The notes under the pieces were generated by a model. The model saw nothing but the letters and a program-made list of their open reading frames with translations, did not search any database and was not told where the DNA came from. A program made the position numbers and the translations under genes. Source: Branchiostoma belcheri (taxonomy: Eukaryota; Chordata; Leptocardii; Amphioxiformes; Branchiostomatidae). Taken from it: DNA of 64,000 bases. Location: positions 382,895 through 446,894 of the forward strand of contig NW_017804587.1 of assembly GCF_001625305.1 (NCBI RefSeq), written 5' to 3'. This document shows, piece after piece, positions 34,207 to 61,873 of this stretch; position 1 is the stretch's first letter; each line of letters starts with the position of its first letter.

Positions 34207-36181
34207 TGCCCCACAGGTGTGTCAATAATCGGACGGGAACGTGTGCTTAGTTAGCGTTGTGTGGACATGGCGGATTAACGTATACGTGTTACAGAGTTGA
34301 GTGGGAAATAATGAACTCGGGAAAAGTATGTGGGAATCCATATAAGCAAGAATTAATGGTTTACAGGTATCTGTTCACAAAACCATACATATGTAACAGC
34401 AAGACGTTGTTTTCTTCTTAAATTTCTTTTCTAATTTACGACAACGTTTGTAAAATGGGCAGATTAGATTTTCAGCATTTTTTTAGGCTGTTCTACTCTG
34501 CAGTGATTTATCAACAGAAACAATCTACAGTTATTTGTTCTAGCATTATAGCTAATGTTACAGCAAACATAGAGAAAGCACTGCATTTCTTACAGGTCAA
34601 TATATTGCCAGTGACACTAGTGACATTTATGAATCGGACACACAACAACAATGTCTTCACTTAAACTGATATACTGTCAGTTACTTTAACGTACAGTTTA
34701 TATATATTGTTCATAGTGTACGACCTTAAATAACATTCTCATTTAGAGTATTAAGTCTTGTGCTTCTAGCATGCAGGTAATTATTAAAGGTCACACAGGT
34801 GAGTTGACCTTGTGTAGGTCACCCTTACCTGTCATGATTAACAAATCTCAAACCTTAAGACACTTTCCTTACCTTAAGTATCGTATATCACAAACTACAG
34901 GATGTGAACAATACTGGCTGGCACGTTCTGTTTGTCTGCTTGTCACTGTTTCAACATTTGCCTTGCAAAATAACGTAAAACCAAACAACAGCTTTCATAA
35001 ACATCCACACAGCGTGAAATCTTCGCAGCGAAACAAAAATAAACAGTACAAACCTTTTTCACGCCACACAGAAAACAAATTCAAAGAAAGGCACTGCCTG
35101 TGCAATATACGACTGTACCACAATATGGTGAAAGGAGATAAAATTACCTCAGAAAAATCCATGGCTGGGCAGCTCTTCAAGTAGCTGCCCCCTTAACAAC
35201 AGCGTACACAGCTCTTATGTGGTATGAAGTGTTCTCAGGGGAGGGGTATGAACAAATGTCTGATCAGCGGATCAATGGTTGTAGTTCCGAGTCCTCTCTC
35301 AGCTCGCACGCGAAGCAGACGACACGACAAAGGGGTGGGTTGGGCCCGTCGCCCCGGCAACCAGGTGTAGTTAGACAGGTGAGTCTGACCTGTGGGAGTT
35401 TATAGCAAAAAGGGCGGGAAATTTAATTCCAAGCTCTGGGAAAGTTTCTTTGGTTTTGGCACTTTCACAAGAAGTAAAGGAATCCTTCCTAATTTTAAGT
35501 ACATAGCAGAAAGCCAAGTACGAAGTTAAAGCATTTATACACTTCAAAATGTATTACTTCATTTTGCACTAAGTATTAAATAGGAAAATTATAACGGAGA
35601 ATCTACAAAGACACACATTCAAGGTCCACCTAAAGAGCATAACTAAACATGGCACTGACTTAAGAGTCCAAGGTCACAGTGTAAGAGATGAAAGTTGAAA
35701 GTCTGTACCTTGCTCCTTGTCATCAGCCTTCGAAAGTTTTTGACCTCGATTGACCTTTGGAGGGAACGATTGAACTTACAGGGGTGTTTACTGACGTTTC
35801 ATACGGTTTGTAATAAAACTATACCCATGGAGGTAGAAAAACTACCTCCATGCTATACCGGAAGAATTTTAACATATCAACCACAAAAATATGGATGGAA
35901 AATGCTGCTATTACTTTTCAATTGACATATAACTCAGCCATTATTTTCACATTTGATATTATGAGTATGCCATTATTGCAAATAATGAGAAAATATTTTC
36001 TCTTATTTTTATGACTTTTTCCATAATAGCATTGTCTTTCCGTGATTGGTTTTCATTACTTTAATATGATACATATATTTACCTGTATTTGCCAAACGCG
36101 CAAAAACGCGGAAAAATTTTCAGTCAAATTTTACGACACACGTGTGTGTGTTGACGATGGGTCCATTTTGCGGCATACATC
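34207..36181. promoter_or_regulatory. region between the CNB gene and the divergent EED start
   Basis: It holds the 5' end of the minus-strand CNB gene (exact start unknown) and the EED promoter. A mini palindrome lies at 35819-35859. A second candidate first exon on the minus strand (ATG GAT TTT TCT GAG then GTAATT, near 35158-35172) has the same phase problem as the one at 34180. Nothing else is supported. Confidence 0.4.
35819..35859. repeat. 27-bp palindrome flanked by 7-bp direct repeats
   Basis: The direct repeat ctatacc lies at 35819-35825 and 35853-35859. Between them catggaggtag-aaaaa-ctacctccatg forms a perfect 11-bp stem. It has the same architecture as the mini palindromes at 16097 and 21141, with a different sequence. 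Confidence 0.8.
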
Positions 36182-42436
<6,255 letters not shown>

Positions 42437-45263
42437 AAACACCACAGTTTTTCCCCATCAAAGTGTATAAACTACAATCATTATGATGCTTCAGTTGGGT
42501 GGGCTAGTTTCATACAGTTTGTACTTACTAATCATATAGCAGATCAACCAATGAGACAGTGACTGCTTGTTGATCAAACCTTTGTATTGTATATGTAAGC
42601 AAAAGGAAAATGCCAGTTTTTCCCTACTTAGGCAACAAGGTTGCTTGATTTGGGTGAGCTGGTTTTATACTTCAACAGACTGATCATGATCACTGTTGAA
42701 TGGCCTAGTGGCTAGGCTGGTGAATATGATATCAAGAGGTCACAGGTTTGATCCCTGGCTAGACATTGTGCAGTGGAGAAAGGCACTTTACATGACTTTC
42801 CTCACTCCACCCACGTGTAAAATGGGTGCCTGACTTTGGTTTGGGGGGGTAAAATACTGTGCCCTAGACACACACAGTGGTTTAACAACCTATGGCATCT
42901 AAAGCTATGGGTCAGGGACTACCGTTACCTTTAGCTCTACTGATAAAGCTACTGATCATATACCTGAAGCCATTAGTTCAACCAAAGAGAGAGTGACTGT
43001 ATTTGTATTTTTATGCATTTCTACATTTTGACAGGTGGGTGGGGCTGTAGGATCTGTTTATGCAGTATTAACTTTTCCTTAGCTTTCCTTAAGAACATGT
43101 CATATAATACTCGTTTCTCACAGATCCAAACTTATCTATGAAAACTGATTCAGTTTGTCAAATTTTTCACATAATGGCTAGGTTGTAAAATGAAAACTAC
43201 AGTTTTTGCAATAAAATGTATATACATGTATATCATGACATGCTGTTTCTTTCAAGAACAAGCACAACTTGCATTTCCTTTCCTTACACTGTACTTGTAT
43301 ACCTTCCAGTAAGTACAATGGATTACATAGTATTACGTTTATGTGGTAGGTCCAGGACCACTGACAATAAAGAAACTAACAAAGACATTCAGTCATGTTC
43401 ACTTTTCTTTACTTCCAGTACTTTTGTTTGAAACATTGTGCTCTTCAGCTTGGCTGCTTCATTCACACAACTTATATTTTATCAATAAATATATATTTCG
43501 ATCAATCAATAAAGAAATTGATACTGGATATCAATTTCTTATCCCACATTGTATCGTCCCCATTCAACTTCATCAAATGCTTTTACTTTAGAACTGCATA
43601 GAGAAGTACATAATGTAGTGTTCACATGTGGCTGTTGTAGACATAATATTAATACATTGTACACTTAATATAATCACTGTGGTGTCATCAAGCTTACAAC
43701 TTTCTCTACTGGTAATTTCACTTAACCTATTCAAAGCAAATGATCCATTTGGTCTTGAATGATTTTTTTGACAGCCTACAGCCCATCAACAAAACTGCAC
43801 TATGACAGACATAGCAACAGGAAGTATGTCGGTAACAATACAGATTGTACTGTACATATGATATCATTTATACCCTGTACAACCTGGATATTGCAACACC
43901 ACAGAGCACTTTTCTGTGAAGCACATCTTTCCTATGTACACAAAAAAGGCAGTCTTTGCATTCCACAAGATCCGTCCCAATATACGGAAGCAAATTTCTT
44001 AAAATGGCTGGATATTATACCATTCTGATATGAGGCTAGCATAGAGTTTTGGTTAGCAGCCATTTGTAATAGGAAAGATGTGTCATTTGCATTGATAATT
44101 GCATTTTAAGCAATGGAAAAAAACTAACACCAATCACCATAAACTACTACACAAATATTTGTTGCCATGGCCTAAATCTTCATACACTTCGTAGCATTGT
44201 GGTCAACACAAGCTCAGCTTTCTATCATAACTAGAATAAAATACGGGCTAATTATAGCTTAGCTTAATTTCTGAACAGTTTTGTAACTTACTGGGCATGA
44301 TAAAATTCATACTTCTGAGACACAGCATCTTGGAACAAAGTTTAAAATTTCACCTGTTCCAACTGCATTAAACATCACACAGTGGCTTGGCCACAAATTT
44401 ACATGTCACCATTAGGTTTCCATGTAACAATACCCGTAATATTTATAACATTCATAAAAGCATTTCATTACATATACCTTAAAACTATTTTATCAAAAAT
44501 ATCAGGTGGGTAGCAAGAATTAGATTCCTCTTGCCCCTTTATCAACTGGACCCTATTTTAACTACTCTTCTGGAAGGAATGTTATTGTCTCCCTGATTAG
44601 GTGACCATTTGGCACCAAATTGTGACTCATGGCAGCAGGGAGGACAAGTATGTACAATGTTAATTTTTAACAGTATAAACTTTTGCTAAATGACCAATCA
44701 TTCATCACAACTACATTGCAGACACAGGCACTTTCTTCTATCACTACTACCAACATCTAAAAGCAGAGGTGAAGAAAGGGCAAGTTACAATTCTCAATAT
44801 TCTCAATGTCTATCCGCTATAAAAGTATAATGCATTACTGTGTTGCTTCTTTGGTGAATAGATAAAAATGTTACCATACAACACATCAATGTCAAAATAC
44901 AATTTTAAATCCTTTAACAAATGGGAAATCCTAACACAAACACTCTTCATAGGATCATTGTTTATATTGTTCAACAATCTTGGAAAATTGACTAAAAAAC
45001 CTCATAGCCCTTTAATTACATATGTGTCTAACAGAAGTATAGACACATATGATCTTCATAGGATCATTTATATTTTCTAACAATCTTGATTTTAAAAAAA
45101 GTGTCTAACAGAACTGATCATACAAACTTGATCCAAATTGGCTTTAATACCCAACTGCCAATCTACATGAACTCTGAGAACACTGGGGTTCTTTTCTAAA
45201 ATGATCAAGATGGGGAGTCCAGGTCCAAGTTCATTCCACTCTTTTAACATTTTTCTTGCTATC
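42437..45263. other. EED 3' flank and spacer to the convergent TNFAIP3 gene
   Basis: No coding exon is supported. AATAAA at 43210-43215 and another near 43366 are candidate EED polyadenylation signals. A SINE occupies 42695-42930. A direct duplication (cttcataggatcatt ... caatcttg ... gtgtctaacagaa) at about 44940-45115 encloses a 12-bp hairpin catatgtgtcta/tagacacatatg at about 45019-45051. Confidence 0.6.
42695..42930 (+). repeat. SINE with tRNA-like head in the EED 3' flank
   Basis: An A-box-like tagtggctaggctggtga and a B-box-like caggtttgatccctggct about 40 bp later are followed by the shared body gactttcctcactccaccca and gtgtaaaatgggtgcc. The same body is found at 8989-9170. The tail runs into phase-less unique sequence by about 42930. 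Confidence 0.65.
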
Positions 45264-48200
45264 CTATGTGCTACCGGTATTCAGTTTGGGTATATTGTTA
45301 TAGCAGGTGGTACAGAGGTTCCTGTAGGCTGGAATCCCTGCCCCACCACAGAAGCAGGCCTGGCTCTCCTGTGGAGGGGAGGCTCCTGGAGCTGATGGTC
45401 TTTCTCCATTTGGAGAACTTTGTGTGCTCTGGGGTTGGTTAGAAGCTTGGCTTGCACACCTGCTACCACTGGCAGATGGAGTTTGATTACCTGAACTACT
45501 GGCACTTGGGAGGGCTGCAGTAAGCTGTTGTATCATTGTGGCTACAGGGTTACCTGGTTGATCTACATAAATGTTGTTTGTAATTGAAACCGGGGCATTG
45601 AAATTAAAAGAAGGCAACCCATTTGGTGTAGAGGTAGATGGACCAGAGTTTGCCTGGGGTGAAAGAGTTTCACCTGGACCATCAGAACACTCATTGGACT
45701 GCACACTGTTGGACCTGCTGTTCTTGTAACACTTTTGGTAATGCTGCAAACACAACTCTCCATACTGCTCTTCCCCATCCTTGTTGCAGCCCCTGTATAC
45801 ACATGCAAGTCTTCCAGCTGGCTGGGTAGGAGGAGTGTTGCCTTGCTGAGGAGGCTGTGTGGCAGGCTGTGTTTGCCGTGCAGGAGTGGTGGGTGATGCA
45901 CTGCTTACTGTGGCTGTAAGAAGTGGGAAAAGATATTAAGTTCAGGAGTGTGACTTTTAAATTCAATGCAACTGTTTTCTGTTTGACAGTGGACTTTCAA
46001 TCAAGCAGGAAAACCTTTTTCTGTGTGCACTAGGAAGAACGGGAGTAAGAAGGAGAAAGGAACTACTATAGGTAAATTGTTTCAGGCTACAAAGTAGTCA
46101 TATATGCTGGAAAGTATGACTGACTTCATTGACAGAAAACTACATGTACCTTGTGGTTTTGCTGCTGCTCTAAGAACATCAGCATAGCTGTCCCTTTTAG
46201 AGACTGCTCTCGATGGTCCTGTGCTAAGTCTTTCCTGGGCACTTTGAACAATACTAATGCAGTTGTCACATACTGATTTATTTCCTACAATGTTTGGGCA
46301 AAAAGGATGAGCGCATTTGGTGCCAGCTGCAGGTTGTGAGGTTTCACCACTTGTCAGCAGTTCATGTGTTCTGCTGTTCACTGCTTGTTCAGTCCAACAC
46401 TGGTAACACATTCCTCCTGTGTTCTCTAGAACAAGTCCATCACAACCATCTCTTCTGCAACATGAAGAGTTGGCAACACGATCACCTGTAGGAACTTTGG
46501 TTGTAGTAGCTGCCGTTCGTCTCTGAGACTGTGGAACAATGTCATTTGCTACTACTGTCTTTTCCTACATGGTATTAGGAGACACATTGTTCCCAGCATT
46601 GCTGTAGCAAGAAGGCACATCTAACCTCAGTGGTGAGGCATTGGCAGGCTTTGCTGACCGTGGTGTACCTGGACCCTGCTGATTTGCCGGGTTGATTGAT
46701 CCATTGACTCCCACCGGAGGCATTTTACGAGTCATTGATGGACTTTTTGCAGGAGCAGAGACAGATCTTTCTCCTGCAGCTGAAGGTGGCCTCTGATTTT
46801 TTCTGCCTCCTGGTGCTGATGAAGGATTCCTGTTTCTGGACTGTTTTCTTTTTTGGGCATGACATTCCTTGCAGAGCCTTCCGAGTCTTGGAATGGGTGT
46901 GTTGGGGCAACCTTCTGTTAAGCATCTCATTTCTTTCTTGGGGGATGTCTTATCTACCAACGGAAAACTGGGTCTTCTCTTTGGTGTCGTTATCTGGGGT
47001 GTCTTCAGGTTTGCTGTGACAGCTGCTGCATACGTTTGTCTGTTCTGTGGCGGTGGCCCTGCCGATGGAGGACCATTCTGCTGTTGAGAGACGCCTCCTT
47101 GGGTCCCCATGGTTCCTCCGGGTGTTGGAACTACAAGCCGCTCTGCATCTATGGCATTTGCTGAGGCAGGGGTCTCCCCAGGAATTTTTAGGGGAGTGGT
47201 GCTGGAAATTTTTTGGAGGGCACGTAGTGCCCGACGCCGTGCGAAGCGCGGCTGTGAGAGGGGGAGAGGTCCNNNNNNNNNNNNNNNNNNNNTGAGAAAA
47301 AAACTTCTGAGAAAAAAAACTGAAGAAAACCAACTTCTGAAGATAAAAAACTTCTAGAAGAAAAAAAAACTTCTAGAAGAAAAAACCGAGAAAAAACTTC
47401 TGAAGAAAAAAAACTTCTGAAGAAAAAAAAACTTCTGAAGAAAAAACTTCTGAAGAAAAAAACTTACTGAAAAAAAATTCTGAAGAAAAAAACTTACTGA
47501 AGAAAAAAAAATTAATTCAGCACAAAGTTTTGATTAGTTTCCATCACATTGTTTTCCTAAAAATCAATAATGTGATTTTATCAATTTTAAACGCCCTAAA
47601 ATTAGCTAAATCGGCGCTTTAGGGTGATTGCGTAATATGCGTGCACCATGACCTTTGACTTTTTACGGGTCATGCAGCTCTGTGCCGGCCGCCCTCCCAC
47701 CCCTCGGCCATGCGTTTTATGGGAAAATTTCTACTTTTTTAGGGGTTTCGGGACCTAAAAACTAACACCAGAGGGAAAATAAACCACATACGTTATTTTC
47801 ATGGTAAATATCGCTAAAATGGACCACGCATTTTTCTTCCGCGTTACCGATTTTTAAAAAGGCCTCGCCATGTGCTTCACGCCGATAGCGACTCGCCTTC
47901 CCCCGTCCGGGTTTGTGAGCAAATTTCTGCTTTTTCAGACGTTTTGGAACTTAAAAACCGACAGCAGGCGAAAAATAAACAATATACATTATTTTCATGG
48001 GAAATGCCGGTATACTGGCCCAGACATTTATCTGTTGCGTTAACCGAATTTTGCGGCCGCCACATGCTCATGGTGCGGTACGGTAGGGAATTTTCCACGG
48101 CTAGTTCGTAAACGCATCGGCTTTATAAACTTATTTTCGGGGTCGAGGGCTTTGTTTTACAAACCAATCAGACAATTAGCGTTGTTTACATGACTTAAAA

Positions 48201-50308
48201 ACGCTAGCGGGGCGCCCGATGTTCCACCAATGACAGCTATTCTCTCGGTAGCGTCGTGCGAAATGGTCATTGTTTACTCGTTTATCGCCCATTCACAACT
48301 TTCAGAAACAATGCCGACGGGAAAATGGACGCCACTCGCGTCAAGATTTCGATGTTTTTTTGCCTATTTATCCGCGAAAATACGAAGAGAATACCCTTAA
48401 TTTGAAAATTTTGGGAGTGGCGCTAGAAATTTTGGGAGTGGCGCACCGCCGTTGCACCATTGCCTGGGGAGACCCCTGTGAGGGATCAGCAGGATTGGAG
48501 GAAGATGCAGGGGAAGGATTAGGAGGGGGATTAGCAAGACCGATCTGTTGCAGCTTATCCGCCAACAGGCTTTGATCCTGATGCTGTCCCGACACAGACA
48601 GCCCCTCTGCCCCTTGGGAACACCGCGAGCCGGTTGCCTCAGCCTGTGGCGCCCCCGCTTCCCCGACACCCCCCGCACCCTGGCCACTCCAGTCATGCTG
48701 CAGCAGGTCAGTGATGAAGTTGAGCTCAGCAGGGACAGACGGGCCGTCGATCAAGGCAGCAGGGACACGGCCATCATCACCGAGAGGGACCTCGACAATG
48801 TGGAGATATTGCCGGAGTAATTCCATAACCCTGTTTTCCTCCCTGGGCTGTAGGTACTGCACCTGTAAGAGCTGCAGGTCCCGTCCCGTCAGTGGGATGG
48901 CTTGCTCTTGGGCGGGGGGCATGCTCTGGGATGAAGCAGGGCCGTTTGGAGCAGGCACAGCTTCCTCTGCCATCAGCGGCGTGAAGTGCTGATTGTGAAA
49001 TGCGAGGACGACAGGATACCGCACGCAGAGCTGCGGCCGCCACAGCAGAGGGAGGTAGATCCCTCCAAAGTGGACGGGAGCGAGGGAATGGCCCTCCACG
49101 TTTCTGTGCACAAGATCGGCGATGATGATGATGGGGCGACGGAGGATGTTGGCCAGTGTGAAGACATGGAACTCCTCCAGAGACCTGTAGCAGTGTTGGC
49201 CACTCACTGGGTTGGCTGGCTCTGGTGTTGCCATGGAGACCATAAGTTGCCATTCTCGTGCCCACTCCTATTAAAGGACACGGTGTATGAAAGATTTGTT
49301 ATCATCCAATGACATAATTTAGATACATGTATTAATTCTAAGCAATTATACCTATTCTGCAGAAGGATGAGTAAAGTCTACAAGGAAACTGTAACCAAAC
49401 ACTGCCTTGCAGAACTATGAAATATTGGTACATTTGTAGTAGGAAGCACTTTGCTCAAAAGGAAAACAATACCTCTGGTGTATACTGAAGACCACCCCCA
49501 GGATATGATGCATTCCTCATTCTTCTCTGACGTTCCCATCTTTCCCTCAGTACTCCATGGGGATCTGCCCAGATGGCGTTGTACAACTGTCGCCGTAGGA
49601 CACACTCAGTATCCTGTACCCCCCACATGTACATCGCAACTGCATGAAGGAGGCAGTTGCCATCCCCTGAAACATATGTTCATAATCTGCTGCAAAATGA
49701 CATTCAAATACATGTACTAACATTTGAATTTGAAGTTAAAGCAGCCCTTTGCGCCCAATTAACTTTTGATGCATCCTACATGTGGGCGCTGTTGCTATGC
49801 CTGGCATGGCAACGAAGTATGTGTACTGTTAAAATCTCAGTGTTATCACTTTCTCTATACATGTACATTATAATTTGCTTCATTAGGTATACCGAGATTT
49901 CTGTTTCCAACAATATCAGTCATTAGTATCTCAAAATCTATCTTCTTCCTCAGAAAAAGACCAAACCCAAACCATTACCAAATTCATTTTAAAAACATAA
50001 ACTTTTATCTGGGTGTTACCTGTTGTCTGTACGGCTGTGAGCTTCACAGTTTGAAGACACCAGTTTAGCAGTCGAGCATCCTCAAGGGTTCTCTGGATCG
50101 GGCGGTCAGTGAGGAATTCTGCCATTGCAACTCTCATAGCGGGATTCACATTCATGATAGGTGGCAGCCGAAAAGTAAACTGACACATTCCACCCACATG
50201 ATGTGGCTGGGCAGCTCTTTGATCTGTTTGCAGGTCTCTTCTCAGTCTAGTCTGGATCTGGTCATTCTTTCCCCAATTGAAGGAGGCAATTGATGTAGGG
50301 TGCACCAT
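45264..50308 (-). CDS. TNFAIP3: TNFAIP3 (A20), OTU deubiquitinase with A20 zinc fingers, at least 6 exons
   Basis: A20 edits ubiquitin chains to switch off NF-kB signalling in the cytoplasm. Exons on the minus strand: 50020-50308 (ATG), 49473-49666, about 48480-49267, about 47190 down to 46669, 46150-46485, 45264-45913 (stop TAG). Exon 2 opens with GDGNCLLHAVAMYMWGVQDT, the OTU catalytic motif with Cys at residue 101. Exon 3 gives SLEEFHVFTLANILRRPIII, VHFGGIYLPLLWRPQLC and FHNQHFTPL with the catalytic His near 255. Five A20-type fingers follow: CLTEGC...CKEC, CRRDGC...CYQC, CAHPFC...CDNC, CVYRGC...CLQH and CFC...CTTC; the fourth has His as last ligand. Vertebrate A20 has seven. The exon 3/exon 4 junction is unresolved because a 20-N gap and repeats lie between. 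An in-frame TAG at 46565-46567 is avoided by a phase-1 intron 46486-46668 (my preferred model). Confidence 0.88.
47273..47292. other. assembly gap of 20 N
   Basis: Twenty unresolved bases within TNFAIP3 between the OTU and zinc-finger exons. The flanks are repetitive, so the true gap size is unknown. Confidence 0.99.
47293..47515. repeat. A-rich tandem repeat beside the assembly gap
   Basis: A simple repeat of about 17 bp, aaaaaaacttctgaag with variable A length and occasional ctag changes. It is probably the reason the assembly broke here. Confidence 0.9.
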
Positions 50309-58446
<8,138 letters not shown>

Positions 58447-58488
58447 CAACACCCCGCTACTCCTGTCTGTCATAACCCTGTCTGTTAC

Positions 58489-58715
58489 ATCCAACACAGA
58501 GAAGTTCTCTCACCTAGAGCTTTCGACCAGTCACTCTGGTCTTCCTCAGTACACTTTTCTGAAGTGTGACATGGGTCAAAGGTACCCCGTCGCGGTTGAG
58601 TGAAGGGTGATGAGCCCTGATGGAACCCATGACAAACCTCACTGGGTCAGTCTACTGAGGAAGACCAGAGTGACTGGTCGAAAGCTCTCGGTGAGGGAAC
58701 TTCTTTGTGTTGGAT
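58489..58715. repeat. 63-bp inverted repeat in the FAM76 3' flank
   Basis: Arms 58489-58551 (atccaacacagagaagttct ...) and 58653-58715 (... gaacttctttgtgttggat) pair with few mismatches, including gctttcgaccagtcactctg / cagagtgactggtcgaaagc. The loop is about 100 bp. If transcribed in the FAM76 3' UTR it would form a long RNA hairpin. No target duplication seen. Confidence 0.9.
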
Positions 58716-59007
58716 CAAAATTTTTAATTCATTTGCTAACATGTAACTACCAACACAGATGAACTTTCATGATAATCTGTCAGTATGTTTGTCCACTAAC
58801 ATGCCACAGAATAACATCACACCAATTCATGTCCATTGTCCTCTGTCATTTTAAAGTAGAAATTCAGCTGGAGTATAAGATGAAAAAGAGACTGTGGGGA
58901 AAAAGTTGGATCGGTCTATATTTACTACCTGAAACTGAGGGCATGTATTCAGCCCACAGGCCTCATTTTTCTACTGATTTTCCAGTTTTTCTTTTTTTCA
59001 AGCTTTT

Positions 59008-59038
59008 CCGAGAACCAAGAAATGACATTGGTGTGGCC
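59008..59038. mobile_element. right-end remnant of the 32590 MITE family
   Basis: ccgagaaccaagaaatgaca then ttggtgtggcc matches the right TIR at 32935-32967 with a few changes and is followed by TAA. A matching left end was not found, so the copy is truncated. Confidence 0.7.
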
Positions 59039-61867
59039 TAAAGTCTTCAGTTGGTTTCTCTTCCTACAACTGGCAAAGTCACCGTTTTAGAATCTTTTCA
59101 CAAGAATTCTTTGTGGGCCTCGTGGCAATGAGGAAAATGAGGTCAAGGCTAAATTTTCCAGTATGGACCCAACTCACTTCCTCAGAAATACATGGGTGTC
59201 AACTTTGTAGAAATCAACATATATTTTATAGATTTGTGCAGATCTCTTTGCATCCTAAGCACGGTCAATTTCTTGGCTGTTTCTGTTGCTTATCTAGATA
59301 AAATTTGGCCATTTTGATTTTAACTGTTAATAGTTGAGCAGCCAACATTTTTTCCTGTTGTAAGATTTAAGGGCCATTTTTAAAACTTTTTGACACCTCC
59401 ATGGATTACAAAGGAGTTTTGAATGTCAACATAATTTCTCATGAATTCTAAGAAAGCACAAATTTCAAAGTCTGACATGGCCAGATATACAAGAATAGCC
59501 CTGTGAGCACCATGTTCTTGTACTCTTCAGGTAGAAACAGAGTTTTTAAACGTTAATGTCTAAAGCCATGGTGTCCTTTCCAGCCACTGACTCAGGCATG
59601 TTGAGAATTGCCTCAGTCTGTGTTTTCATGTTTAGACACTGTGAACCAAGTCCACAATTTCCACATTGCCAGTACAATGGAACTGTAAATTCTGCTTCAA
59701 CACTTTTTACATTTTTCCAATCTACAATGTACATGCTTACCTTTGTGGGGGCATCACCACACACTATGGCAAACTTAACCATCTTCCTGCTATGTTCTTA
59801 GTGGCGTGTTGGTTCAGTTGTGCACAGCAGGATGAAGGTTAACTGTTAAGAGCTTTTCAACTTCAGCTTTTCAGTTGGCCAAAGATTCTTGTAGTTAGCA
59901 ACAATGTCTTGGAGATGTGTACTTTTTTAAAAGTGAATTCTACTCTGTAGTCTGTTAAGATTCTGACAAAGCTGAAAATTGTCTGCTAGCTCTGTGAGAT
60001 TTCAATAGTTACACCTTGCCGATTTTTGATAGGCTGGATGCCAGCCTTTTTAGTTTTTGTACACCCTCGAAGGAAAGCAAAACAGAGAGTGTTCTAAAGC
60101 CAAAAAGGCTGCATGTGTACCACATGTATTCTCATTCGAATTCTACTTTTATGTGACTTTGCACTCCTGTGAACCATGAATTTGTGCACACCCCTCTCTC
60201 TAAATGTAGTCTTCCAAAGGCAGCTTGTGACAATGACTTGCGGTGGTACCATTGATAGTGAAAAGGGGGAAGTTGCCGTGTTTCAGGGGATTCACTTCCT
60301 ACAGTTTTTTGGAAAGGAAGCATTTCTGTCAAAAACATGACTTTTAGAAGGTGCTCAATATTTGTATATAAAAAAAACTTGGGTCTCAGATTTTATTGGA
60401 TGAAATATTGTCAATGAACTAAATTGAAATAAATAAAGAACAAATCTACCTGCTAATAATGACTGAATGGTTCTAAACAAATTCATCATCGTTTACTTGT
60501 AAACAACCTCCTGGTTGTAAACAAAGAACATTTTTTTCAATCATGTAAAAACTATAGATATAACTTTGCCAGAAATGTTTTCAATAGAATTGTGAACCCA
60601 TCTGTATCGGTATGTATTTTCATACACCATGTCTTAGTCTGGGTGTTTTCTTCCTTGAATAATGTAACAAATTTTGAAAGTATGTCTGAAGTATGACGGG
60701 TTTTATAACTCCATACGTTTTGTCACTGATTTCCCATCTGAGTGAGAGACCTGTCCAGATATAACTGTGTAACACACTTAGGGAGTTTTTAAATAGCCGT
60801 AGACAACAATACGATAGAAATATTTACTAAATCAGCTATTTGTAGACATTATCAGGGATGTCTGAACACTTTTTGATCAGTGTATCTCAACAGTTTGGTC
60901 TGAATTTTTTTACATAATGCTGGGTTGTTATGTACACAATAGTTTATATTTCAATGTATTGTGAGAAGCTAGGGTGAATTCTACTTAAAAGTTTAGTTTT
61001 AGACAGTGAAAGAGGTGTTGAATTCTATTTTTCGTCGTGATAAATCTTGAAAATGTAACTTGTACATCACCTATTGTCATGTAGTTTAGGATGTTATTTA
61101 TTCAAATGTGTATAGTCTACTTTTCCAAAACAAGGCTTGTTCCATGTATTTGTCATTTGAATTGATCCGTTGTGAGGCCAGACCAAAATGGCTACCATCC
61201 TCTTCCTGCTAGATTTGATTCACCAAACTCTTAGTTCTATGTTGTACCTAGCCTTACTTTAACTGTGTAAAGCTTGTAATTTGATAGCCTTTTGACCTTC
61301 AGATCAAAGGTCAGATTGATAAAATGGAGGACTCAGTTCCTCAGTTGTTGTGGTATGAAATGAAAGGCAATGTGGTGATGATGTTTTCACATGACTCGTG
61401 TGTCATAGCTTTCTAGCTACTCTCCACTGGACCACTCTGGGCTGAAAACAGTAACAATTGACCAAAATAAGTAAAATATTTTGCCAGAGGAGTTGGCAGG
61501 CCATGTGGGTACAGAACTACATGCAAAATATTAGATCCTGCTTCTTTGGGTCAATTTTTTTCAAGTGTTTCAGCTCAAAGAGAGGCCTGGTGGAGACTAG
61601 TTTCTAGCTGTGTTGTCTAACGTTGACCACAATCATGCACAGCCAATGTAGATAATGTACAGATCTAGGATGTAAAATGTGTTTTCCAACGTGGCTGTAG
61701 AAAGTTGCTGCATATTTTTAATGATCATCTTGATTTTGGTTTGTGTGCTTACTATGACTTTTTTTGCATTTTTTTTCTAAATGTAGTTTGCCATATTGTA
61801 TGTGACTAAAGCTATCATTGTTAATAGCCATTGTACCGCCCAATAACTTGTAATTTGATACTCGTAG

Positions 61868-61873
61868 AATAAA
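61868..61873 (+). terminator. candidate distal FAM76 polyadenylation signal
   Basis: AATAAA followed by tttttgc, in the last part of the FAM76-RTN4IP1 spacer. Earlier hexamers at 60428-60437 are alternatives. Confidence 0.4.

Noticed and set aside
34180..35172. Two candidate N-terminal coding exons of the CNB gene
   Set aside because: Both end in phase 0, while the next acceptor needs phase 1; joining either gives an immediate stop, so I kept the downstream ATG at 32526.
46950..47333. Alternative reverse-strand frame with many cysteines next to the N gap
   Set aside because: Cysteine spacing does not fit the A20 finger and the frame runs through the N block; the other frame contains a proper CLTEGC...CKEC finger.
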